Part shown: positions 6,511 to 14,074 of the stretch, one piece after another
Layout: the number at the start of each line of letters is the position of its first letter
Numbering within the stretch: position 1 is the stretch's first letter
DNA from: an uncultured Lentisphaeria bacterium
GTDB lineage: Bacteria; Verrucomicrobiota; Lentisphaeria; Victivallales; UBA1829
DNA: 17,497 nucleotides
Reading direction: 5' to 3'
Assembly (NCBI GenBank): GCA_905211485.1
Contig: CAJMAW010000061.1
Location: forward strand, 1 to 17,497
Notes under the pieces: generated by a model
The model's database searches: none
What the model saw: only the letters and a program-made list of their open reading frames with translations
Told to the model about the DNA's origin: nothing
Made by a program: the position numbers and the translations under genes

Positions 6511-6951
6511 TCTGATCCTGTAATTGAGTGTTTGTTCCTGAGCAGAGAAATTTTCTCGGGAAAGCAGCCCGGAGGAGGGGCCGACCGGGACATGACCTAT
6601 GATATTCAATATAGATGCTTCCATGAAGGATTGAAACCTCCATTGAGAAAAAATCCCGGGAAAACATCCGGCGTTTTCATCCATGGGGAGCTCATTCCGG
6701 AAGGGGAAAAAAAGAAGAACAGAAATTCGACTTCCCCAGAAAAGACGGCCGGGGAAAAGGATGATTTGCTTTTTGAATTTCCGGAATTATTATAAATGAC
6801 TGCATTGCGATTGTCCGTTCAGAATCATCCTTGAAAGAACGGATGCGGATGGATGGAACCGACGGAAACAGAGGAAGAATCGTTGCAAGGCAAAACACTG
6901 TTTCTTGTGGATGCATGATTTCAGGAAGGAGATCCTCTGGAAGATGAAGAG
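6511..6951. other. Divergent intergenic region between the RsmB-like and ArnT-like genes
   Basis: 441 bp with no supported gene. It contains the bidirectional AT-rich promoter candidate near 6790. At the right end is a good Shine-Dalgarno sequence (AGGAAGGAG, 6923-6931) that fits a three-codon mini-frame at 6944-6955 better than the glycosyltransferase start. Confidence 0.5.
6789..6817 (-). promoter_or_regulatory. Candidate promoter for the RsmB-like gene
   Basis: On the minus strand, CGGACA (6817-6812), 17 nt, then a perfect TATAAT (6794-6789). This would give a leader of about 270 nt before the start at 6510, which is long. The same AT-rich spot could serve a plus-strand promoter (TATAAA at 6791-6796) for the glycosyltransferase. 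Confidence 0.35.
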
Positions 6952-8688
6952 ATGAAAAAAAACGTCCTGATTTTTCTATTGCTGTTTTTCCTGCTTTTTG
7001 TGTTTCCGCTCTGGATTCGGCCGCTGATTTCTCCGGATGAGGTGCGTCATGCGGAGATTGCGAGGGAGATGATCGCGAATTCGGACTATGTGAGTCCGAG
7101 TCTGAACGGGATGAAGTATTTTGAGAAGCCCGTGATGGGATACTGGATTTTTGCCTGTGCCCAGAACCTTTTCGGGGAGAATGCGTTTGCGATGCGTCTT
7201 CCTGTGGCGCTGGCGGCGGGGTGCTGCGCCTGGATTGTTTTTCTCCTCGGCCGCCGCTATGCGGGAGGGAGCCGGATCGGTTTGCTGGCGGCGGGAATCT
7301 ATCTGACGATGCCGATGGTGTTTCTGCTGGCCTCGGTTGCGATCCCGGAAGGCCTTTTCACCTGTTTTCTGACGGCATGTCTTGCCCTCTTTTTCTATGC
7401 TTCCTCTGATCCTGGAGCCGTCCGCTGGAAAAAGAATCTGTTTCTGTTCTGCTCTGGGATTCTGGCGGGATCGGCGTTTCTGACGGAAGGTTTTGCCGGA
7501 TTCGCGCTTCCCGTGATCGTGGCTGTGCCTTATCTGATCTGGGAGAAACGCTGGAAGGAAATTTTCATTCTGCCCTGGCTGCCGCTGCTGGGGGCGCTAT
7601 GCATTGTGCTGCCGTGGGCACTGCTGATTCACCGGGCGGAAGCGGACTTCTGGCGTTATTTCATTGTGGAAGGGGATCTGCTGCGTTTTCTGGGGGGAAA
7701 GGGAGTCGGGATGATTCAGGATCTTCTGGGGTGCGAACTGATTCCCGGGGGGAATGTCTGGGAAATGAACGCCCCGCACCAGGAACCGTTCTATTTCTTT
7801 TTTCCGGTCCTTCTTGTCGGGGCGGGGCAATGGGTTCTGCTCTTTCCGGTGATCGGAGCGGGGCTGAAACAGATCGGATGGGAAGGGAGGTTTCTGCGAT
7901 ACTGTGTCTGTTCTGCGGTGCTGCCGTTTTTGTTTTTTTCGATATCGGCAGGGAAGCTGCCGTCATATCTGCTGCCGTGCTTTGCGCCGCTGGCGCTGCT
8001 CTCGGCGTTGGGACTGTACAAGAGCGTGATTTCGGGGCATCATGTGAGATATCTGAATGTGCTGTGTCTGGCACTTGGGGGGGCGCTGCTGCTCGCGGGG
8101 GTCGGGTTTTCGATTCATGAGTTCACGGGTTTCCCGGCGGGGGAAGTGCTGTTCCGGCGCGGAGAACTCTGGAAATGGCTTCTGATGATGATTGCATGCG
8201 TGATGTGCGCCCTGATTCTGGTGCTGAGCTGTTCCGAACGGGATTCCTGGAAGAAGATATTGTATTTCATGCTGGCTTTTGTGCCGGCGATTCTGGCGTC
8301 GTATCTGGTGATGCCGGAGAGTGTGGTGGAACGGAAGTCGCCTTCAGTTCTGATTGCGTCTGTGCGTCCGGTGCTGCCGGCGGGGGTGCTCCTGGTGTCA
8401 TACCGCCATCCGTTCCAGGCGCTCTGTTGGGAGTTCCGGCGCGACGATGTTTGGATCTTCCTGAGGCCCGGGGAGCTGGAATACGGTCTCCGTTCTCCGG
8501 ATCAGTCTCAGCGCCTGCTGGATCTGGAAGCCTTTCGGGTTCTGGTGGAAAAGAACCGCGGCGATCCCGGCGTGCTCCTTGTCCTGCCGTGTGAGCAGTA
8601 TGCGGAACTGCGCGGGAAACTGCCCGATGGACCGGCGTGGGTGAGGGGGCCGGAGAATAAAGACGGCTATCAGCTTGTGGCGTATTGA
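6952..8688 (+). CDS. ArnT/GT39-like integral membrane glycosyltransferase
   Basis: A 578-residue protein with about 11-13 hydrophobic segments and a soluble C-terminal part, the size and plan of E. coli ArnT (550). The first periplasmic loop carries SPDEVRHAEIAREM (27-40), the DE..RYAEI signature with the acidic pair Asp29/Glu30. KYFEKPVMGYW (55-65) follows, the conserved second motif that contacts the polyprenyl-phosphate donor. Such enzymes move a sugar from undecaprenyl phosphate to an acceptor at the outer face of the inner membrane. For ArnT itself this is aminoarabinose on lipid A. Neither donor nor acceptor can be assigned here and no arn genes are adjacent, so a general envelope-glycan role is safer. 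It is followed by a terminator and appears monocistronic. Confidence 0.85.
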   Translation: MKKNVLIFLLLFFLLFVFPLWIRPLISPDEVRHAEIAREMIANSDYVSPSLNGMKYFEKPVMGYWIFACAQNLFGENAFAMRLPVALAAGCCAWIVFLLGRRYAGGSRIGLLAAGIYLTMPMVFLLASVAIPEGLFTCFLTACLALFFYASSDPGAVRWKKNLFLFCSGILAGSAFLTEGFAGFALPVIVAVPYLIWEKRWKEIFILPWLPLLGALCIVLPWALLIHRAEADFWRYFIVEGDLLRFLGGKGVGMIQDLLGCELIPGGNVWEMNAPHQEPFYFFFPVLLVGAGQWVLLFPVIGAGLKQIGWEGRFLRYCVCSAVLPFLFFSISAGKLPSYLLPCFAPLALLSALGLYKSVISGHHVRYLNVLCLALGGALLLAGVGFSIHEFTGFPAGEVLFRRGELWKWLLMMIACVMCALILVLSCSERDSWKKILYFMLAFVPAILASYLVMPESVVERKSPSVLIASVRPVLPAGVLLVSYRHPFQALCWEFRRDDVWIFLRPGELEYGLRSPDQSQRLLDLEAFRVLVEKNRGDPGVLLVLPCEQYAELRGKLPDGPAWVRGPENKDGYQLVAY

Positions 8689-8706
8689 AAATATCTGAGA
8701 ATGAGA

Positions 8707-8736
8707 GGGGAAAAGAAAAGTTTCCCTGTTTTTTTT
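8707..8736 (+). terminator. Rho-independent terminator after the ArnT-like gene
   Basis: GGGAAA (8708-8713), a 7-nt loop and TTTCCC (8721-8726), extended by one G-T pair, then eight T at 8729-8736. It lies about 20 nt after the stop codon and separates this gene from the rpmF cluster. Confidence 0.65.
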
Positions 8737-8953
8737 CCCGTTTCGCCTTTCTCCAGAGCCAGGGAACGGGTCTGGAGGGGAGGACGGGAGGAGAAGAAGA
8801 AAGGAAATCAGAATGCGTGCCCGGGAAAATACCGCCTCGCGGAGGAGTCCGGGAAGAACGGCGGAAAACGGAAAAAGACTTTGAAGAGGAAGCTCTGAGC
8901 CGCTGAGAGAAAGCATTTTTTGCAAAAATAAAAAACGGGAAAGCTCCTGCGGG
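8737..8953. other. Gene-free stretch upstream of the rpmF promoter
   Basis: Purine-rich on the plus strand, with a short dyad CCGCC/GGCGG and an AT-rich segment around 8908-8937 (GCATTTTTTGCAAAAATAA) just before the promoter that could act as an UP element. No coding sequence or known RNA was recognised. Confidence 0.4.
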
Positions 8954-8981
8954 TTGAAAAAAGGAACTTTCATGCTATATT
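8954..8981 (+). promoter_or_regulatory. Extended -10 sigma70 promoter for rpmF-plsX-fabH
   Basis: TTGAAA (8954-8959), a 16-nt spacer, TATATT (8976-8981), with TG at 8973-8974 giving an extended -10. Transcription would begin near 8988, about 48 nt before the rpmF ATG. This is the most convincing promoter in the window. Confidence 0.75.
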
Positions 8982-9035
8982 TTCCCTTCATAACGTTTTG
9001 AAGTGTATTCCAATGAAATATCAGGAGATGAAAAA

Positions 9036-9212
9036 ATGGCAGTTCCGAAGAGAAAAGTGTCGAAAATGAAGAGACGTCAGCGTCAGGCTGCGAACCGTTA
9101 TGAGGGCGTTCAGGCGACCTTCTGCACGAATTGCGGAGAGCCCGCTGCGTCTCATAACGTCTGCAAGCATTGCGGCACGTACAAAGGGCAGCAGGTTATC
9201 ACGGTCGACTGA
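9036..9212 (+). CDS. rpmF: Ribosomal protein bL32
   Basis: A 58-residue basic protein, the usual length for L32, a component of the large ribosomal subunit. MAVPKRKVSKMKRRQRQA is the standard N-terminus. CTNCG (residues 30-34) and CKHCG (43-47) form a four-cysteine zinc ribbon, the zinc-binding type of L32. AGGAG lies 8 nt before the ATG at 9036, which rules out the in-frame ATG at 9014. It opens the widely conserved rpmF-plsX-fabH cluster, 25 nt ahead of plsX, and shares the promoter at 8954-8981. Confidence 0.97.
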   Translation: MAVPKRKVSKMKRRQRQAANRYEGVQATFCTNCGEPAASHNVCKHCGTYKGQQVITVD

Positions 9213-9237
9213 GTCAAAAAGCGGGGGTTTCCGGGGA

Positions 9238-10293
9238 ATGAAGATTGCTGTGGACGGAATGGGCGGTGATTACGCTCCCGCCGTGGTTGTTGAGGCCGTT
9301 TCCGATGCCTTGAAAGAGATTCCGGATGTGGAAATTCTTCTTGTGGGGCATTTGGAAAAGCTTTCTTATTACCTTGAGAAATTCAATTTGAAGGAGTCAC
9401 CGCGTCTGGAACTGGTGCATGCGGAGGATGTTGTGGAGATGGGTGAACCCTCCACGATGGCTTTGCGTGCGAAGAAGCATTCCTCGATCACGGTCTGTGC
9501 GGAACTTGTGGCGCAGAACCGGGCGGTGGCGGTGGTTTCCGCAGGGCATACAGGCGCTGCTGTGGCGGCGACGAAGGTGAAGCTCCGGATGGTGAAAGGA
9601 GTGGATCGGCCCGCGATAGCGACGATCATGCCTGCGATCGGGGGAAAGTTTATTTTCATTGACGCGGGTGCGAATACGGACTGCGTGCCGCTGAATCTTG
9701 CCCAGTTTGCCGTGATGGGGGAGGTATATGCCCAGACGAATTTCGGGGTGGAGAAGCCGCGGATCGGTCTTCTTTCCGTGGGGGGGGAGGATGTGAAGGG
9801 CAATGCTCTCACGAAGGAGGCTTTCAAGATTCTTTCGCGGATGCCGATCAATTTTGTCGGGAACGTGGAAGGGCATGACCTTTTCAATATGACGAGCGAC
9901 GTTGTGGTGTGCGACGGTTTTGTGGGGAATGCCGTTCTGAAGGCCTCCGAAAGCATGGCCGGCGCTATTGCGCACTGGCTGAAAGAGGCACTGATGAAGA
10001 ATGCCTTCCGCAAGACGGGGGCGTTTTTGGCTCAGAACGCTTTCAATGATTTGAAGGCGATCAGCAATTTTGAGGAATACGGAGGCGCTCCGCTTCTCGG
10101 GATCAACGGGGTTTGCATCATAGGTCACGGGGCCTCGACGCCGAAGGCGGTGAAGAACGCCATCCGCGTAGCCAATCATTTTGCGAAGGCCGGGCTGCCT
10201 GGGAAGATCTCCGGGAGGATATTCGAATGCGGAGTGCCCTTTTACGGCAATATGACCCATGTGAAGGACGAAGACGTGCCGCAGCACGGGTGA
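9238..10293 (+). CDS. plsX: Phosphate acyltransferase PlsX
   Basis: A 351-residue peripheral membrane enzyme that converts acyl-ACP and phosphate to acyl-phosphate, the substrate of PlsY for glycerol-3-phosphate acylation. The N-terminus MKIAVDGMGGDYAP is the family hallmark. SAGHTGA, the DAGANTDC loop, the SVGGEDVKGN segment and the C-terminal GVCIIGHGAS are all conserved PlsX elements, and the length is normal. Only a weak G-rich Shine-Dalgarno sequence (GGGG) precedes the start, suggesting translation coupled to rpmF, whose stop lies 25 nt upstream. It is co-transcribed with fabH, tying phospholipid and fatty-acid initiation together. A longer reading from 9100 would overlap rpmF and was not used. 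Confidence 0.96.
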   Translation: MKIAVDGMGGDYAPAVVVEAVSDALKEIPDVEILLVGHLEKLSYYLEKFNLKESPRLELVHAEDVVEMGEPSTMALRAKKHSSITVCAELVAQNRAVAVVSAGHTGAAVAATKVKLRMVKGVDRPAIATIMPAIGGKFIFIDAGANTDCVPLNLAQFAVMGEVYAQTNFGVEKPRIGLLSVGGEDVKGNALTKEAFKILSRMPINFVGNVEGHDLFNMTSDVVVCDGFVGNAVLKASESMAGAIAHWLKEALMKNAFRKTGAFLAQNAFNDLKAISNFEEYGGAPLLGINGVCIIGHGASTPKAVKNAIRVANHFAKAGLPGKISGRIFECGVPFYGNMTHVKDEDVPQHG

Positions 10294-10327
10294 TTTTTAT
10301 CTACTACTTTCAGGAGTCAGCGGGCTT

Positions 10328-11320
10328 ATGGCTGTGAGAATTATAGGGACCGGTTCTTATGCACCGGATCGGATTCTGACCAATGCCGATCTGGAGAAAA
10401 TGGTTGAGACATCCGATGAATGGATTACTTCACGCACCGGGATCAAGCAGCGTCATATAGCGGATCGGGAGACACCGACGTCCGAGCTGGCTTATCATGC
10501 GGCATGTCATGCTCTGGAGTCGGCGGGGATCACTGCACAGGATCTGGGATTCATCTCCGTGGCCTCTGTGACGAACGACCAGCCGTTTCCGAGCACGGCG
10601 TGTTTTCTTCAGAAGAAACTGGGAGCGGCGCCGTGTCCGTGTTACGATCTTCAGGCGGCGTGTGCGGGTTTGCTGTATTCTCTTGAGATAGCGGTGTCGA
10701 TGCTCCGTTCGCATCGGCATTACCGTTACTGCCTGGTGGTGGGAGCGGAGAAACTTTCGAGTGTGGTGGACTGGTCCGACCGATCGACCTGCGTCCTGTT
10801 CGGAGATGGCGCATCGGCTCTGGTGCTGGAGCGGGACGATTCCCTTCCGGACAGCGAAGACTGTTATCTTGCCTCCGTTCTCGGTGCCGATGCCAATCAT
10901 ACGGACGCCATTCAGATTCCCGCCGGTGGCAGTGCCGCTCCCGCGACCGCGGAGACACTTGCGGCCGGGCTCCATTATATTAAAATGGCGGGACAGGAGA
11001 CCTTCAAACTTGCCGTGAACAGCATGGTGGCCGCCAGCCGCGGAGCGCTGGAACAGGCCGGGGTGTCTCATGAAGAGGTGGCGTGGGTGGTGGCGCATCA
11101 GGCGAACAAACGGATTATCGATGCGGTTGCCACGCGTTTGAAAGTGCCGTCGGACCGGGTCTATGTCAATGTGGACCGTTACGGGAATACGTCTGCCGCC
11201 TCGATTGGGATTTGTCTGGATGAGATGGCCCGGTCCGGGAAACTGAAGAAGGGCGATCTGCTTCTGCTGACCGCCTTCGGGAGCGGTCTTGCGTGGGGCG
11301 CAATGCTGCTCCGCTGGTAA
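10328..11320 (+). CDS. fabH: Beta-ketoacyl-ACP synthase III
   Basis: A 330-residue cytoplasmic condensing enzyme that starts type II fatty-acid synthesis from acetyl-CoA and malonyl-ACP. The Cys-His-Asn triad is complete: Cys112 in LQAACAG, His257 in VAHQANKRI and Asn287 in GNTSAAS. The usual start (RIIGTGSYAPDRILTNADLE), the TSDEWITSRTGI segment (28-39) and the C-terminal FGSGLAWGAMLLRW (317-330) confirm the family. The last motif has Ser where FGAGLTWG is more common. AGGAG lies about 12 nt before the ATG, and the gap from plsX is 34 nt. No terminator was found after it, so the next gene may be part of the same transcript. Confidence 0.96.
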   Translation: MAVRIIGTGSYAPDRILTNADLEKMVETSDEWITSRTGIKQRHIADRETPTSELAYHAACHALESAGITAQDLGFISVASVTNDQPFPSTACFLQKKLGAAPCPCYDLQAACAGLLYSLEIAVSMLRSHRHYRYCLVVGAEKLSSVVDWSDRSTCVLFGDGASALVLERDDSLPDSEDCYLASVLGADANHTDAIQIPAGGSAAPATAETLAAGLHYIKMAGQETFKLAVNSMVAASRGALEQAGVSHEEVAWVVAHQANKRIIDAVATRLKVPSDRVYVNVDRYGNTSAASIGICLDEMARSGKLKKGDLLLLTAFGSGLAWGAMLLRW

Positions 11321-11370
11321 ATCCGCCCCGCTGACTGCACAGATAAAATCTCTGCCGCCTCAGGACCGGA

Positions 11371-11961
11371 ATGACGGCAAAGAAAAAAGTGTCTGAAGGA
11401 GATCCGGATTTTCCCCGGACGAGATTCCCGGATCGGGCGGGCAAAAGGAATGCCGTTGAGATGTTTGTGAAGAATCTGTGTTTCGCGGTGCTGATTTGTT
11501 CCGCCTTTTCTCTGGATGCGTCGGAGGAATCCTTTGCCGAGAGGGGGCGGACATTGGATCATTTTCTTTCCCGGACCTGGGAACGGGTCAGTGAAGCGTG
11601 GATCCGCTGTGGCGCGGAACTTCAGATGGCCTCCCTGGCCGTGACCGACCGGAGACTGCATGCAAGACAGGATCTGGAGTCCAGAACTCGGATTGCCGGG
11701 GAGAAACTTGTGGAGAGAGCCGGAGAAATGGCGGAGGAGGCTTCCGGGAAAGTCGTGGAAAGTCTCCGTCCGTCTTTTCTACCTCCGGACCAGGGATTCA
11801 TCCCGGGGAGAAGTGCGGGAGCGGATTCCGCATCCGCAACGGCGGAACAAGCGGAGCTTTCCGCTGAGAATCGGCAGTCTCTTCCTCCGGATCCGGAGGC
11901 TCCGGGGCAGGATATGGATCCGCTTGCCGTTCCCGATCCGGAACCGGTTCCGGGAAACTGA
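11371..11961 (+). CDS. Hypothetical exported or anchored small protein with a Pro-rich tail
   Basis: Not recognised. From 11371 (AGGA six nt upstream) the protein has 196 residues. A second possible start at 11461 gives 166 residues and puts a signal-peptide-like segment (MFVKNLCFAVLICSAFSLDA) at the very N-terminus, with cleavage likely after the final Ala. I favour an exported protein, whichever start is used. The middle (about residues 52-125) is charged and helix-prone, rich in Glu, Arg and Ala. The last 40 residues are rich in Pro, Asp and Glu (PDPEAPG, VPDPEPVPGN), like a disordered tail. Two perfect 16-bp palindromes fall in the DNA of the tail. It lies 50 nt after fabH without an intervening terminator. 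Possibly a lineage-specific envelope protein. Confidence 0.6.
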   Translation: MTAKKKVSEGDPDFPRTRFPDRAGKRNAVEMFVKNLCFAVLICSAFSLDASEESFAERGRTLDHFLSRTWERVSEAWIRCGAELQMASLAVTDRRLHARQDLESRTRIAGEKLVERAGEMAEEASGKVVESLRPSFLPPDQGFIPGRSAGADSASATAEQAELSAENRQSLPPDPEAPGQDMDPLAVPDPEPVPGN

Positions 11962-12014
11962 ACTCTGACGGTCGGCGGATGACTAGGAAGGAATGGATGC
12001 CTGAATCTTTTTCT

Positions 12015-12080
12015 TTTTTCCCTTTCCCGCGCACAGCGTATTTTTTTCCTCCCTCTGTGGAAAAAACGGAAAGGGAAAAA
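12015..12080. repeat. Nested inverted repeat in the alaS upstream region
   Basis: TTTTTCCCTTTCC (12015-12027) pairs perfectly over 13 bp with GGAAAGGGAAAAA (12068-12080). Inside it, TTTTTTCC (12042-12049) pairs over 8 bp with GGAAAAAA (12059-12066). A small CGC/GCG hairpin could form between the two left arms. There is no T run after the outer right arm, so this is not a textbook terminator. It follows the hypothetical gene by about 55 nt and could be a 3' end stabiliser or part of a structured RNA. Confidence 0.45.
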
Positions 12081-12124
12081 CGGACGGGGGATCAGGAATA
12101 AAAATGTGAACATTATGACGCGGC

Positions 12125-12162
12125 GCGGCAGTCTGGAGAGAAAAAAATTCCTTGTCTGCCGC
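12125..12162 (+). promoter_or_regulatory. Hairpin in the presumed alaS leader
   Basis: GCGGCAG (12125-12131) pairs with CTGCCGC (12156-12162), with GGA/TCC pairing inside the loop. It lies about 110 nt before the alaS start. No T-box signature is visible. No clear promoter for alaS was found between 11962 and 12271. Confidence 0.3.
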
Positions 12163-12271
12163 AGCAAACGCAAAAAAACAAAGGGAAACAAGGAGCCTCC
12201 CCCCTTCTTCCGCCGCGTGAAGGAATTGATGAGGGAATCAGGAACAGCTGGAAGGAATGGATGGATATTCG

Positions 12272-14053
12272 ATGAAAGCCAGAGAATTAAGAGATAAATA
12301 CATTGAGTTTTTCAAGAGGAAGGGTCATGCTGCGATCAAGAGCGCGTCCCTGATTCCGGAGAATGATCCGACGGTTCTTTTTACGACGGCGGGGATGCAT
12401 CCTCTTGTGCCGTATCTTCTTGGGGAGAAGCATCCGCTGGGGAAGCGCCTGACCGATTTTCAGAAGTGCATCCGGACAGGAGATATCGATGAAGTCGGCG
12501 ACCCGGTGCATCTGACCTTTTTCGAGATGCTGGGGAACTGGTCTCTGGGCGATTATTTCAAGAAGGAGGCCATTGCCTACAGTTTTGAGTTTCTGACGTC
12601 TGAGGAATGGCTGAACATTCCACTGGACATGCTTGCATTCACTGTATTTGCGGGGGATGCGGACGCCCCGTTTGACGAGGAAGCCTTTGAAGAATGGAAG
12701 TCCCACGGTGTCAGCGAAAAGCGCATTGCGCGCCTTCCGAAGAAGGACAACTGGTGGGGGCCTGCCGGGATGACCGGTCCCTGCGGTCCGGATACGGAGA
12801 TTTTCTATTGGACGGGACCGCTTCCGGTTCCCGAAGTCTTTGATCCCGCCGACAAGCGCTGGGTCGAGATCTGGAACAACGTGTTCATGCAGTATTTCAA
12901 GAATGCGGAAGGGAAATTTGAGCCCCTGAAGCAGAGGAACGTGGATACCGGCATGGGGGTCGAACGCGTGACGGCCGTTCTTCAGGGGAAGAAGAACTGT
13001 TACGAGACGGAGATTTTCCAGCCGCTCTTTGACCGTCTGGACGAAATCCGCGGGATCGCGTGGGACGGTTCTGAAAGGACGCGTTCCGAACGGATCATTG
13101 TGGAGCACATCCGTGCCGCCTCCTTCATCATGGCGGACGGCGTGATTCCGGACAAGATCGGGCGTTCCTACGTGCTGCGCCGTCTGATCCGCCGCGCCAT
13201 CCGCGAGGCTTTGAAGCTGGGCGTCAAGACCCCCTTCACCGCCTCCATGGCGGAAGTGGTGATTTCCGAATACAAGGATGTGTATCCTGAACTTTCCGCA
13301 AACGCATCCGTGATTCTTTCGGAATTCGACCGGGAGGAAAAACAGTTTGCCGCGACGCTCGAACGCGGGATCCGCGAATTTGAGAAACTGATCGGGCGCG
13401 TTCCGGCACACATTCAGAACAAAGTCGTCAGCGGGAAGAACGCCTTCAATCTCTATGAAACCTACGGTTTTCCCATTGAACTGACTGCTGAAATGGCCAA
13501 GGAAGCCGGCTTCAGCGTGGATATGAAGGGATATGAGGAAGCCTATGCGAAGCATCAGGAACTTTCCCGCATGACATCGGGACAGGTGTTCAAAGGGGGG
13601 CTTGCGGATCATTCGGAAGCGTCCGCGGAACTGCATACTGCGACGCACATGCTGCACAAGGCTCTCCGGATGGTTCTCGGCGATCATGTGGCGCAAAAGG
13701 GATCGAACATCAACGGGGAACGTCTGCGTTTCGACTTTTCGCATCCGGACAAGATGACACCTGAGCAGCTCGCTGAAGTGGAACGGATTGTCAATGAACA
13801 AATTGCAGCCGATCTTCCTGTGATATGCGAGGAAATGACGGTCGACGAAGCCAAACAGCAGGGGGCGATCGGTCTTTTTGAATCCAAATACGGGGAGAAG
13901 GTCAAAGTCTACAGCATCGGTTCCTTCAGCAAGGAAATCTGCGGCGGGCCGCATGCAGCTCATACCGGACAGCTGGTGAAACTGAAAATCACCAAAGAGG
14001 AAAGTTCCAGCCGCGGCGTCCGTCGCATCAAGGCGGTTCTTGAGAAAGCGTAA
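12272..14053 (+). CDS. alaS: Alanyl-tRNA synthetase, compact form without beta-barrel and C-Ala domains
   Basis: A 593-residue class II synthetase (E. coli AlaRS has 876) that charges tRNA(Ala). The catalytic core is complete: ELRDKYIEFFKRKGH (5-19), the LFTTAGMHPLVPYLLG segment, FFEMLGNWSLGDYF (83-96) and DTGMGVERV (225-233). The tRNA-recognition helices follow (EHIRAASFIMADGVIPDKIG, then YVLRRLIRRAIR). The editing zinc site is present: HTATH (455-459) and CGGPH (557-561), with the family ending GVRRIKAVLEKA. Two parts are missing. The roughly 110-residue beta-barrel that normally precedes HTATH is replaced by the short linker FKGGLADHSEASAEL. The C-Ala oligomerisation domain after the editing domain is absent. 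Short forms with this linker are known to me from candidate phyla radiation bacteria. The start at 12272 is chosen on homology; 12257 is possible. Confidence 0.95.
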   Translation: MKARELRDKYIEFFKRKGHAAIKSASLIPENDPTVLFTTAGMHPLVPYLLGEKHPLGKRLTDFQKCIRTGDIDEVGDPVHLTFFEMLGNWSLGDYFKKEAIAYSFEFLTSEEWLNIPLDMLAFTVFAGDADAPFDEEAFEEWKSHGVSEKRIARLPKKDNWWGPAGMTGPCGPDTEIFYWTGPLPVPEVFDPADKRWVEIWNNVFMQYFKNAEGKFEPLKQRNVDTGMGVERVTAVLQGKKNCYETEIFQPLFDRLDEIRGIAWDGSERTRSERIIVEHIRAASFIMADGVIPDKIGRSYVLRRLIRRAIREALKLGVKTPFTASMAEVVISEYKDVYPELSANASVILSEFDREEKQFAATLERGIREFEKLIGRVPAHIQNKVVSGKNAFNLYETYGFPIELTAEMAKEAGFSVDMKGYEEAYAKHQELSRMTSGQVFKGGLADHSEASAELHTATHMLHKALRMVLGDHVAQKGSNINGERLRFDFSHPDKMTPEQLAEVERIVNEQIAADLPVICEEMTVDEAKQQGAIGLFESKYGEKVKVYSIGSFSKEICGGPHAAHTGQLVKLKITKEESSSRGVRRIKAVLEKA

Positions 14054-14062
14054 TCACACTGC

Positions 14063-14068
14063 AGGAGG
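14063..14068 (+). promoter_or_regulatory. Consensus ribosome binding site deciding the STAS gene start
   Basis: AGGAGG ends directly against the ATG at 14069 and 6 nt before the ATG at 14075, so translation must begin at 14075. It lies in the 21-nt gap after the alaS stop. Confidence 0.8.
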
Positions 14069-14074
14069 ATGAAA

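Noticed and set aside
4975..6795. 606-codon open frame on the plus strand opposite the RsmB-like gene
   Set aside because: It is antisense to a gene with clear catalytic motifs. Its translation is Arg/Pro/Phe-rich with no domain, and it runs into the purine-rich intergenic DNA. It is a by-product of codon bias.
8685..8906. 73-codon open frame after the ArnT-like gene
   Set aside because: It reads through a rho-independent terminator and purine-rich spacer, overlaps the previous stop codon, and shows no motif.
9100..9237. Longer N-terminus for PlsX starting inside rpmF
   Set aside because: The added residues are the out-of-frame reading of rpmF. The canonical PlsX start MKIAVDGMGGD is at 9238.
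12106..12297. 63-codon basic open frame before alaS
   Set aside because: It overlaps the alaS start, has no ribosome binding site, and its Lys/Arg-rich sequence reflects purine-rich DNA.
12287..13963. 558-codon open frame on the minus strand opposite alaS
   Set aside because: It mirrors alaS codon for codon, is His/Arg/Phe-rich without motifs, and has no supporting start context.
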